64,000 bases of DNA from Streptomyces sp. NBC_00659 (lineage in GTDB: Bacteria > Actinomycetota > Actinomycetes > Streptomycetales > Streptomycetaceae), in NCBI RefSeq assembly GCF_036226925.1, contig NZ_CP109031.1, positions 4,712,001 through 4,776,000 on the forward strand, given 5' to 3'. A model generated the notes under the pieces. The model saw nothing but the letters and a program-made list of their open reading frames with translations. It made no database searches and was not told the DNA's origin. The position numbers and the translations under genes are program-made. This document shows, piece by piece, positions 34,618 through 42,259 of the stretch. Numbering within the stretch: the first letter of the stretch is position 1; each line of letters begins with the position of its first letter.

Positions 34618-34935
34618 GTGGCGCAGCGTGTCGTGGTCACTCTCTTTGACGATATCGACGGCTCGGAAGCGGCGGAGACGATCGCCTTCGGACTCGACGG
34701 CAAGTCGTACGAGATCGACCTCAATCGAGCCAACGCCGAGGGCCTGCGCAAGGCCCTCGAGCCGTACGTCGAGGCAGGCCGCAAGCGGTCGAAGTCCGGG
34801 AAGACGTACACGCACACCGCGTTGACGCCCGATCCCGCGGCGGTCCGCGCCTGGGCCCGTTCCAACAAGCTGGACGTGCCGCCGCGCGGCCGGATCCCCA
34901 AGAAGGTCTACGAGGCGTTCGCCGAGTCGCACTGA
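34618..34935 (+). CDS. lsrL: Lsr2-family nucleoid-associated protein (second paralogue type)
   Basis: 105 aa from GTG. The N-terminal dimerisation/oligomerisation domain (AQRVVVTLFDDIDGSEAAET..FGLDGKSYEIDLNR) is followed by a linker rich in Lys and Arg and the C-terminal DNA-binding domain. The AT-hook-like minor-groove motif reads PRGRIPKKVYEAF (RGR), as in Lsr2 proteins that silence AT-rich foreign DNA. The position beside purSQL is that of the Streptomyces LsrL paralogue, so I use that name; the assignment between Lsr2 and LsrL rests on synteny from memory. It lies 3.7 kb from the TnpB/Uma2 island. Confidence 0.9.
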   Translation: MAQRVVVTLFDDIDGSEAAETIAFGLDGKSYEIDLNRANAEGLRKALEPYVEAGRKRSKSGKTYTHTALTPDPAAVRAWARSNKLDVPPRGRIPKKVYEAFAESH

Positions 34936-35040
34936 GCCGGCGCGGCCCCGGACGGGGCACCCGGCGAGACCCTCCGCGGGAGCCCTGGCCTGGGCCGGGC
35001 ACCCGCGAGACCCCTCCACCGGACCCCTGGAACAACCGAC

Positions 35041-35071
35041 TTGCGCTGACCCCCGTCCGATCGGCTAGAGT
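35041..35071 (+). promoter_or_regulatory. Candidate promoter of the atypical tRNA-Gly(TCC)
   Basis: TTGCGC, a 19-bp spacer and TAGAGT, ending 50 bp before the mature tRNA. It suggests the gene is expressed rather than a relic. Confidence 0.45.
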
Positions 35072-35121
35072 CTGGAACACGCCGAGGGGCCCGGTCGGAA
35101 AAGCCGGAACCCGAAGGTCGT

Positions 35122-35193
35122 GCGGGTGTAGTTCAGTAGCAGAACATCCCCCTTCCAGGGGGAAGGCGCAGTGTGCAATTCCTGTCACCCGCT
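35122..35193 (+). tRNA. tRNA-Gly (TCC) with non-canonical D and T loops
   Basis: Acceptor GCGGGTG/CACCCGC, D-stem GTTC/GAAC, and anticodon stem TCCCC/GGGGA around CTTCCAG (anticodon TCC) are all perfect. The D-loop AGTAGCA lacks the G18-G19 pair (A then G). The T-arm is aberrant: the near-invariant GTTC is GTGC (35073-equivalent segment CAGTG-TGCAATT), and its 5-bp stem barely pairs. A four-pair alternative (GCAG/CTGT, 10-nt loop) is possible. Loss of G18/psi55 contacts while keeping identity elements resembles the staphylococcal tRNA-Gly isoacceptors used for peptidoglycan bridges. No CCA is encoded. Confidence 0.85.
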
Positions 35194-35272
35194 CTGCATG
35201 CCTTACCGATCACAGTTGTGGATCAGGTAGGGTGGTGCTCGCGCCGATCGGTGGAAGCCGGTCGGAGGCAAT

Positions 35273-35345
35273 GCGGACGTAGCTCAGTTGGTAGAGCGCA
35301 ACCTTGCCAAGGTTGAGGTCGCCAGTTCGAACCTGGTCGTCCGCT
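35273..35345 (+). tRNA. tRNA-Gly (GCC), copy 1
   Basis: 73 nt. Acceptor GCGGACG/CGTCCGC, anticodon loop TTGCCAA region giving GCC, and canonical T-loop TTCGAAC. Identical to 39323-39395. Confidence 0.95.
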
Positions 35346-35351
35346 CAAAGA

Positions 35352-35384
35352 AAGAAGCCCCTGACCTCAGGTCGGGGGCTTCTT
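35352..35384 (+). terminator. Terminator after tRNA-Gly copy 1
   Basis: AGAAGCCCCTGACC paired with GTCGGGGGCTTCT, followed by TCTTCGTGTG. Nearly the same hairpin follows tRNA-Gly copy 2. Confidence 0.85.
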
Positions 35385-35487
35385 CGTGTGCGCCGACCGC
35401 GAATGTCCGGGGCCGTCTGACATTTGTCATGCCGAGTGATGACAACGCGCACTGCTGCCGGGCCCCGTCCGCGCCGACGCTGATTCC

Positions 35488-36492
35488 ATGAACACGAGCG
35501 AGCACGACGACGTGATCGAGGTCACTGATCTGCGGCGTGTGTACGGGGGCGGCACAAGAGATTTCGAGGCGGTGCGCGGAGTCACCTTCTCCGTGGGCCG
35601 CGGTGAGATCTTCGCGCTCCTCGGCACCAACGGCGCGGGCAAGACCTCCACCGTCGAACTGATCGAGGGCCTGGCTCCCCCGGCAGCCGGGCGCGTGCGC
35701 GTCCTCGGGCACGATCCGTACGCGGACCGGGCCGCCGTGCGACCCCGTATCGGTGTGATGCTTCAGGAAGGCGGCTTCCCGTCCGAGCTGACGGCCGCCG
35801 AGACCGCACGGATGTGGGCGGCGTGCACCAGCGGCGCCCGGCCCGCCGGAGAAACCCTGGACAGGGTCGGGCTCGGGCACCGCTCGGACGTCCGCGTGAA
35901 GCAGTTGTCCGGCGGCGAGAAGCGGCGGCTGGACCTGGCGCTCGCGCTCCTCGGCGACCCCGAGGTCCTCTTCCTCGACGAGCCCACGACCGGGCTCGAC
36001 GTGGAAGGCCGCCGAAACACCTGGGAGTTGGTGCGCGAACTGCGCGACGGCGGGACCACGGTCCTGCTGACCACCCACTATCTGGAAGAGGCGGAGGCGC
36101 TCGCCGACCGGCTGGCGATCCTGCACGAAGGACGCGTCGCGGCCGTCGGCACCCCGGCCGAGGTGACCGCCTCCCAGCCGTCGCACGTCTCCTTCGAGCT
36201 GCCCGACGGCTACCTCCCCGGCGACCTGCCCCCGCTGCCGGAACTCGGGGTGAGCGGCCACGAGGCGGCGGGCCGGACGATCCGGCTGCGGACCGGCGAA
36301 CTCCAGCGGACGGCCACGGCCCTGCTGGTGTGGGCCGAGCGGGCCCGCGTCGAGCTGCGGGGGCTCGACGTGCGCTCGGCCTCCCTGGAGGAGGCGTTCC
36401 TGCGGATCTCGCGGGAGGCGGCGCACGGCGTGGACGGGACGAGGACGACCGCGGACCCGCGGAAGGCGCACGGGAAGGGAACGGCGGCATGA
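35488..36492 (+). CDS. ABC transporter ATP-binding protein
   Basis: 334 aa. The cassette is complete: Walker A GTNGAGKTSTVE, Q-loop MLQEGGFPSELT, signature QLSGGEKRRLDL, Walker B VLFLDEPTTGLD, and H-loop LLTTHYLEE. A C-terminal extension typical of DrrA/NatA-type exporters (RTGELQRTATALLVW..LRGLDVRSASLEEAFL) follows. It drives the ABC-2 permease encoded next, whose ATG overlaps its stop codon. The adjacent sensor-regulator pair suggests control of efflux of an antibiotic, peptide or lipid. Confidence 0.93.
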   Translation: MNTSEHDDVIEVTDLRRVYGGGTRDFEAVRGVTFSVGRGEIFALLGTNGAGKTSTVELIEGLAPPAAGRVRVLGHDPYADRAAVRPRIGVMLQEGGFPSELTAAETARMWAACTSGARPAGETLDRVGLGHRSDVRVKQLSGGEKRRLDLALALLGDPEVLFLDEPTTGLDVEGRRNTWELVRELRDGGTTVLLTTHYLEEAEALADRLAILHEGRVAAVGTPAEVTASQPSHVSFELPDGYLPGDLPPLPELGVSGHEAAGRTIRLRTGELQRTATALLVWAERARVELRGLDVRSASLEEAFLRISREAAHGVDGTRTTADPRKAHGKGTAA

Positions 36493-37292
36493 GCGGAACA
36501 GCGGTCACCACCGGCACCGGCACGGCCGGAACCACGGCCGCCGGCCGGATCAGAGCACTGGCACGCGCCGAACTGACGCTGCTGGGCCGCACCAGGGCGA
36601 CCCTCGCCGCGGCGCTGTTCGTCCCGCTGATCATGCCGTTCACGCTCCGCTCGACCCTGGACACGATGCGGCTGAAGGACGCCGGACTCACGGTCGGCTC
36701 GGTCCTGCTCCCCTCCTCCATCGGCTTCGTGCTCCTCTTCGCCGTCTACGGCTCCCTGGCGAGCGTGTACACGGCACGCCGGGAGGAACTCGTCCTCAAG
36801 CGGCTGCGCACCGGGGAGCTGCGGGACCTGGAGATCCTCGCGGGCGCCGCGCTGCCCTCGGTCGCGATCGGTATCGCCCAGTGCCTCGTCCTGACCGTCG
36901 CCTGCCGGGCGGCATTCGGCGTCGGGATGCCCGAGAAACCCCAACTCGTCCTGCTCGGGCTGCTGTCCGCGTTCGTCACCTGGCCGGCGCTCGCGGCCGT
37001 CACCGCGAGCTTCAGCAGGAGCGTGGAGGGCGCCCAGGTCGCGGCCACACCCCTGACCCTGCTGTCGCTGGCCGGGTCGGGAACCTTCATCCCCCTCGAA
37101 CTGCTGCCGGACGGCATGGCCCGGTTCTGCGAACTGCTGCCTCTCACCCCGGTGATCACCCTGATCCGCGGCGGCTGGACCGGACACCTCTCCGCCCACG
37201 ACACCCTCGGCGCCCTCGCCACGGCGGTGGCCTGGACCCTGATCGCGGTGTTTGCTGTACGACGGTGGTTCCGCTGGGAGCCGCGGCGGTGA
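36489..37292 (+). CDS. ABC-2 type transporter permease
   Basis: 267 aa with six hydrophobic segments. The first is near FVPLIMPFTLRSTL, and the DrrB-like core is LLPSSIGFVLLFAVYGSLAS..YTARREELVLKRLRTG. The conserved coupling region is followed by SGTFIPLELLP. It pairs with the upstream ATPase (4-bp ATGA overlap) and is overlapped by the histidine kinase GTG (GTGA). The four genes thus form a tightly coupled operon. Confidence 0.92.
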   Translation: MSGTAVTTGTGTAGTTAAGRIRALARAELTLLGRTRATLAAALFVPLIMPFTLRSTLDTMRLKDAGLTVGSVLLPSSIGFVLLFAVYGSLASVYTARREELVLKRLRTGELRDLEILAGAALPSVAIGIAQCLVLTVACRAAFGVGMPEKPQLVLLGLLSAFVTWPALAAVTASFSRSVEGAQVAATPLTLLSLAGSGTFIPLELLPDGMARFCELLPLTPVITLIRGGWTGHLSAHDTLGALATAVAWTLIAVFAVRRWFRWEPRR

Positions 37293-38659
37293 CCAGTGGC
37301 ACGGGGGTGGGCATGGGCAGGCCGTCCGGCTGGTGGCGGGGCAAGAGCACACCGGCGAAGGTCGAGACGTACACCCGGTGGTCGTTCCACTTCTTCGCCC
37401 TGCTCGAAGCGATCTCGATCGGACTGCCCGTCTTCGGGAACATGCCGGCGGCCCGGTCCTGGGCGGTGTTCCTGCTGGTGTGCGGGCACTCGGTGTGCTG
37501 CGCGATGACCGCCTCGCGGGCACTGGACTGGACGCGCGGCACCCGGGAACAGCCCCGCGGGACCCTGCTGGTACTGGCCGCGAGCACCTGTGTGACGGCC
37601 GTCGTGGGAGCCGTCCTCTCGGGCACCCCCTGGCGCCCGGCGAGCGACGGCGAGTTCCTCGTCGCCTCCTCGCTGCTCGTCGGCGTCACGGCGTTCGGCA
37701 CGGGCACGGTCGCGCTCGGGACCCGTGACAGACGCCGGATGACGTACGTCGTGCTCGGCGCGGCCGCGGGTGCCGGCGCGCTCTCCCTGCCCCTCGGCTT
37801 CCCGGGCCCCGCCGCGCCGGTCACCGCCCTCCTCGTCCTGCTGACCGCCGGTTTCCTCACCTTCACCGCGGCGTTCTCCGTCTGGCTGCTCAACGCCGTC
37901 TACGAACTCGACGCGGCCCGCGAGACCCGCGCCCGGCTCGCCGTCGCCGAGGAACGGCTGCGCTTCGGCCGCGATCTGCACGACGTGATGGGCCGCAACC
38001 TCGCGGTGATCGCCCTCAAGAGCGAACTCGCCGTGCAGCTGGCCCGGCGCGGACGGTCCGAGGCCATGGACCAGATGACCGAGGTGCAGCGGATCGCGCG
38101 GGAGTCCCAACGGGAGGTGCGCGAGGTGGTGCGGGGCTATCGCGACGCCGACCTCGCCAACGAACTGGCCGGCTCGCAGGGCGTGTTGACGGCCGCCGGC
38201 ATCGACTGCGCCATCACCGGCACGGCCGCGGAACTGCCGGCGCAGGTCCAGTCGGCGCTCGGCTGGGTAGTACGGGAGGCGACCACCAATGTGCTGCGGC
38301 ACGGGAACGCCAGGACGTGCGCGCTGTCCCTGCGGGTGACGCGGGAGCGGGTGACGCTCACCGTCGAGAACGACGGGGTGCCGCAGGAGGCGGGACCGGG
38401 ACCCGGGCCGGACGGCGGCTCCGGGCCGAGGAGAGGCAGCGGGCTCGCGGGGCTGCGGGAGCGGCTGGAGGAGGTGGACGGGGTGCTGCGGGCCGGCGCG
38501 AGCGGAGGAGTGTTCCGGCTGACGGCGGAAGTGCCGCTGCGGCCCTCCCCGGACACCCGCGCGGACACTCCCGGGAAACCGGCCCCGGGAAGCGGCGGGG
38601 TGCCACGGGAGTCGTCGGTCCCGCCGGTTCCGCACCCGATGAGAGAGGCCACCCCATGA
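37289..38659 (+). CDS. DesK-type sensor histidine kinase
   Basis: 456 aa from the overlapping GTG; an ATG at 37313 with GGGGG upstream is an alternative. Six TM helices fill residues of about 30-205. The HisKA_3 phosphoacceptor box follows (LRFGRDLHDVMGRNLAVIAL, His at residue 231). The HATPase domain has the N-box REATTNVLRHGNA and the G-box GSGLAGLRERLEEV. It should autophosphorylate in response to a membrane or extracellular signal, probably linked to the co-encoded exporter, and phosphorylate the response regulator that overlaps its stop codon. Confidence 0.93.
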   Translation: MTSGTGVGMGRPSGWWRGKSTPAKVETYTRWSFHFFALLEAISIGLPVFGNMPAARSWAVFLLVCGHSVCCAMTASRALDWTRGTREQPRGTLLVLAASTCVTAVVGAVLSGTPWRPASDGEFLVASSLLVGVTAFGTGTVALGTRDRRRMTYVVLGAAAGAGALSLPLGFPGPAAPVTALLVLLTAGFLTFTAAFSVWLLNAVYELDAARETRARLAVAEERLRFGRDLHDVMGRNLAVIALKSELAVQLARRGRSEAMDQMTEVQRIARESQREVREVVRGYRDADLANELAGSQGVLTAAGIDCAITGTAAELPAQVQSALGWVVREATTNVLRHGNARTCALSLRVTRERVTLTVENDGVPQEAGPGPGPDGGSGPRRGSGLAGLRERLEEVDGVLRAGASGGVFRLTAEVPLRPSPDTRADTPGKPAPGSGGVPRESSVPPVPHPMREATP

Positions 38660-39300
38660 CGTCCGTGCCGCCCGGCGCGCCGGCGCCCGACGCTCCCGTA
38701 CGGCTGCTGCTCGCCGACGACGAACATCTGATCCGGGGAGCGCTGGCCGCGCTGCTCGGGCTGGAGGACGACCTGGTCGTGGTGGCCGAGGCGGCGACCG
38801 GACCGGAGGCACTGGCGATGGCGCGGGCGCACCGGCCCGACGTCGCCGTCCTGGACCTCCAGATGCCGGGAGCCGACGGTGTGAGCGTGGCCACATCCCT
38901 GCGGGCCGAACTGCCCGGCTGCCAGGTGCTGATCGTGACGAGTCACGGACGGCCGGGGCATCTGAAGCGGGCGCTCGCGGCGGGTGCGCGCGGGTTCGTC
39001 CCGAAGACGGTCAGCGCACGGCGGCTTGCGGAGATCATCCGTACCGTTCACGCGGGAAACCGTTATGTGGACCCGGAGTTGGCCGCCGACGCGATCTCCG
39101 CGGGGGACTCGCCGCTGACCGCGCGCGAGGCCGAGGTGCTCGAATTCGCCGCCGACGGGGCACCCGTGGCGGAGATCGCGGAGCGGGCCGCACTGTCCCA
39201 GGGGACGGTGCGGAACTATCTGTCGTCGGCAGCGTCCAAACTGGGCGCGGAGAACCGACACGCTGCGGTGCGTCTCGCACGGGAGCGAGGTTGGGTATAG
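38656..39300 (+). CDS. NarL/LuxR-family response regulator
   Basis: 214 aa. The receiver domain has acidic pocket LLLADDEHLI, phosphoacceptor Asp67 (VAVLDLQMPGADG), TSHG and K in PKTVS. The C-terminal LuxR HTH reads PLTAREAEVLEFAADGAPVA then EIAERAALSQGTVRNYLSSA. It is the likely activator of this ABC operon in response to the preceding kinase. A TATAGT hexamer overlapping its stop codon (39296-39301) probably serves the following tRNA-Gly. Confidence 0.94.
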   Translation: MTSVPPGAPAPDAPVRLLLADDEHLIRGALAALLGLEDDLVVVAEAATGPEALAMARAHRPDVAVLDLQMPGADGVSVATSLRAELPGCQVLIVTSHGRPGHLKRALAAGARGFVPKTVSARRLAEIIRTVHAGNRYVDPELAADAISAGDSPLTAREAEVLEFAADGAPVAEIAERAALSQGTVRNYLSSAASKLGAENRHAAVRLARERGWV

Positions 39301-39322
39301 TAGCTGTCGCACCACGGCGCAC

Positions 39323-39395
39323 GCGGACGTAGCTCAGTTGGTAGAGCGCAACCTTGCCAAGGTTGAGGTCGCCAGTTCGAACCTGGTCGTCCGCT
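39323..39395 (+). tRNA. tRNA-Gly (GCC), copy 2
   Basis: Identical to the copy at 35273-35345. It is followed by the same type of terminator. Confidence 0.95.
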
Positions 39396-39400
39396 CCAGA

Positions 39401-39432
39401 AAGAAGCCCCCGACTTCGGTCGGGGGCTTCTT
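39401..39432 (+). terminator. Terminator after tRNA-Gly copy 2
   Basis: AAGAAGCCCCCGAC with its complement around a TTCG tetraloop. It also faces the convergent purC gene. Confidence 0.88.
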
Positions 39433-39474
39433 CGTGTGCGCGGGCCCGGCCGGCGGCCGGGCCCGTGGACGGGG

Positions 39475-40374
39475 TCAGGACCAGCTGACGCCCGTCAGAC
39501 GCTCGTACGCCTCGATGTACTTGGCGCGGGTGGCCTCCACGACGTGCTCGGGCAGAGCGGGCGGCGGCTGCTCGCTCCTGCGGTCCCAGCCCGACTCGGC
39601 GGAGGTCAGCCAGTCGCGGACGTACTGCTTGTCGAAGGACGGCTGCGCGTGGCCCGGCTCCCACGCGTCGGCGGGCCAGAAGCGCGAGGAGTCCGGGGTC
39701 AGCACCTCGTCGGCGAGGACGAGCGTCTCGCCCTCGTAGCCGAACTCGAACTTGGTGTCCGCGAGGATGATGCCCCGGTCGCGTGCGATGTCGCGGGCGC
39801 GGCCGTAGATGGCGAGAGTCGCCTGGCGCAGCTCGGCGGCGGTGTCGGCGCCGACCTGGCGCGCGACCTCCTCGTAGGAGACGTTCTCGTCGTGCTCGCC
39901 GACCGCGGCCTTGGTGGCCGGGGTGAAGATCGGCGCGGGGAGCTCCGAGCCGTCGACGAGGCCCTCGGGGAGCGCGAGACCGCAGACCGTGCGGGTCTCG
40001 TTGTACTCGACGAGGCCCGAGCCGGTCAGATAGCCGCGGGCCACGCATTCGACCGGAGCCATCCGCAGGGACTTGCAGATCAGGGTGCGGCCGGCCCAGT
40101 CGGCCGGGGCGCCCGGCGGGAGTTCGGTGCTCAGCACGTGGTTGGGCGCCAGTTCGGAGAGCTGGTCGAACCACCACAGGGAGAGCCGGGTGAGGGTGCG
40201 GCCCTTGTCGGGGATCTCGGTGGGGAGCACCCAGTCGTAGGCGGAGATGCGGTCGCTGGCGACCATCACGAGGTCGCCCGCCTCGTTCTGGTACAGATCG
40301 CGCACCTTGCCGGTGTGCAGATGTACCAGACCCGGCACCTGAAGGGGCTCGGGCTTTTCGACGAATCCGGACAC
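39475..40374 (-). CDS. purC: SAICAR synthetase
   Basis: 299 aa. Motifs of the family are ready to read: VHLHTGKVRDLYQNEAGDLV (nucleotide-binding Gly loop), SDRISAYDWVLPTEIPDKGR, PVECVARGYLTGSG, IFTPATKAAVGEHDENVSYE and LADTKFEFGYEGE. It joins aspartate to CAIR in step 8 of IMP synthesis. It is transcribed alone on the minus strand, with 100 bp to its nearest upstream neighbour. Confidence 0.97.
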   Translation of the reverse strand: MSGFVEKPEPLQVPGLVHLHTGKVRDLYQNEAGDLVMVASDRISAYDWVLPTEIPDKGRTLTRLSLWWFDQLSELAPNHVLSTELPPGAPADWAGRTLICKSLRMAPVECVARGYLTGSGLVEYNETRTVCGLALPEGLVDGSELPAPIFTPATKAAVGEHDENVSYEEVARQVGADTAAELRQATLAIYGRARDIARDRGIILADTKFEFGYEGETLVLADEVLTPDSSRFWPADAWEPGHAQPSFDKQYVRDWLTSAESGWDRRSEQPPPALPEHVVEATRAKYIEAYERLTGVSWS

Positions 40375-40506
40375 GGTTCCTCCCCGTGGTTCTGTACAAG
40401 TGACTCGATTCTCCCGTACGGGACGAGCGGCTGTGGACAGGGGGAGGGCCGAGCGGGTGCGGGCGCCCGTGGCGGGGGTGCGTCACGGCCGTCCCGCGGC
40501 GCTTTC

Positions 40507-42033
40507 TCAGTCGTGTTTGCAGATGCGGTCGAGGAGATTGGCGGTCGCCCGCTGGATACGGGGGTCCACGTGGCCGGGGCGGTCGAGGGCCGGGGACCAG
40601 GCGAACGTTCCGGACGCGAAGACCAGGGCGCCGGACGGGGCGCGGTAGAGCGAGGTCTCCTGATGGCGCAGGACGCCCTCGCTGTCCGGGTACGGGGAGT
40701 GCGCCAGCAGGATCCGGTCCTGGTGCTCCGGCAGTGGGGTGCGCGGGAAGTAACGGTCCGCCTCGCCCGCGACCATGCCCTCCACCTCGTCGCCGTCGTG
40801 CGCCCCGGTCGCCTCCCACAGCCAGTGGTCGGCGTTGCGGACGATCAGGGGGGACGGCTCGGGGACGCGCCCCGCGTACTGGATGCCGATGAGCTGCTGC
40901 TCCGGGCGGTCGATCTCGCGCCACAGGACGGGTTTGCCGGGGCCCCGGCGTTTCCGGCAGGTCAGCAGCCGGTCGGCGACACCCGACGGGGACGGCCCCA
41001 GCTCGACCTGCCAATACATGGTGTTGGCGGAGAGGAAGACGAGGGAGGTGCCGTGCTCGCGGGCGAGTTCCGTGGTGCGGCGCATCTGCGGCGACCAGTA
41101 CTCGTCGTGGCCCGGGAAGACCAGGCCCCGGTAACGGGTGGGGTCGACGCGGCCGGCGTGCAGATCGCGGGCGTCGGCGTAGGCGAGGTCGTAGCCGTAG
41201 CGCTCGGCCCAGCGGATGAAGTCGTAGGCGTGGCCCACATGGAGGGGCAGGCCCGCGCCCGCGTACGGGCGGTCGAAGGAGACGGTGGTCGCGGCGTCGG
41301 CCTCGCCGAGGAGCCGGCCGCTCTCGTCCCACGCGTGGTACAGGCTGGCGCCGGTGTGACCGTCCTCCGGGTACAGGTTGTACGCCTGCCAGGTGATGTC
41401 CGGGAGCAGGAGGAGCAGATCGGCCGTCTGGTGGTTGCGGACGGTGAAGGGGACGTGCGAGCGGTAGCCGTCGAGGGTGGTCAGGACGGCGACGTAGGCG
41501 CCGACGTTCCAGTAGGTCGGGATCTGGAGGCGCCAGGACAGCCACCAGTGGTGGCAGGAGACCGTGCGGTCGGCGGTGAGCGGCGGCGGCTGGACGATCC
41601 CGGAGAGCCGGGGGCTCGTGGTGATCTTGCTGGCGCCGTCGCCGCCGTAGTGGCCGATGCGGTAGATGTCGACGCTGAATTCCTGCGGCGGGTCGACCGT
41701 CACATGGAAGTCGATGGACTCGCCGGGAGCGGTGGCCCCCGTGCTGGTGAAGCCCTTGATCTGACGGTGGACGTCGTCGGCGGAGCGCGGGCCTCCGGGA
41801 CCGGTGCGCACACGGGTGCGGGAGGTGGACCGCGGCGCCGGGATCCGGGAGGCGGCCGTCGGCTGCGGCGGCTGGGGCGCGTCGGTGTCCACGTACCAGG
41901 GGACGACGTGGCCGGTGTCGTCGAAATAGGTCTCGCTGCCGCGGAGCCAGGGAACGGGTCCCAGGCCGAAGGGATCCGTGACGGCGTGCGCGAGTGCTCC
42001 CGACTCCCAGCGGCGGATCTGCTCCGATCCCAT
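40507..42033 (-). CDS. N,N-dimethylformamidase beta subunit-like protein
   Basis: 508 aa. The ATG at 42033 is chosen for GAAGGAGGGG about 7-9 nt upstream. No signal peptide is visible. The core matches the DMFase large-subunit C-terminal fold: VDIYRIGHYGGDGASK, DGYRSHVPFTVRN, LLLLPDITWQAYNLY, SFDRPYAGAGLP, YRGLVFPGHDEYWSPQMR and FLSANTMYWQV. In characterised relatives the glutamine amidotransferase-like and Ig-like parts bind a mononuclear metal. Here the substrate is unknown and true amidase activity is not proven by sequence. The gene is single, and the next gene upstream on the strand is 226 bp away. Confidence 0.85.
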   Translation of the reverse strand: MGSEQIRRWESGALAHAVTDPFGLGPVPWLRGSETYFDDTGHVVPWYVDTDAPQPPQPTAASRIPAPRSTSRTRVRTGPGGPRSADDVHRQIKGFTSTGATAPGESIDFHVTVDPPQEFSVDIYRIGHYGGDGASKITTSPRLSGIVQPPPLTADRTVSCHHWWLSWRLQIPTYWNVGAYVAVLTTLDGYRSHVPFTVRNHQTADLLLLLPDITWQAYNLYPEDGHTGASLYHAWDESGRLLGEADAATTVSFDRPYAGAGLPLHVGHAYDFIRWAERYGYDLAYADARDLHAGRVDPTRYRGLVFPGHDEYWSPQMRRTTELAREHGTSLVFLSANTMYWQVELGPSPSGVADRLLTCRKRRGPGKPVLWREIDRPEQQLIGIQYAGRVPEPSPLIVRNADHWLWEATGAHDGDEVEGMVAGEADRYFPRTPLPEHQDRILLAHSPYPDSEGVLRHQETSLYRAPSGALVFASGTFAWSPALDRPGHVDPRIQRATANLLDRICKHD

Positions 42034-42259
42034 GCCCGCACCCCTCCTTCGTGCCCCCGTCGTACTGGCAAGCCCTTGCGCCGTGCTCGATCGGTCCCAG
42101 CACATCACATTACGCACGCGGTCCGTCACCGTTCGTCGTGAATTGGCGGGAGTGGAACGGGCTGCTCCGGCTGGGCCGGGGCGCCTGCGAACGGTGGGGT
42201 GTGTGCATGGCCGGGGACACGAAGGGTGGGGGCGGCCACCGGAGGGGCCGCCGTCGCCG

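Noticed and set aside
35273..39395. Integrative element with attL/attR at the two tRNA-Gly genes
   Set aside because: No integrase, excisionase or plasmid genes lie between. The contents are an ordinary chromosomal exporter and two-component operon.
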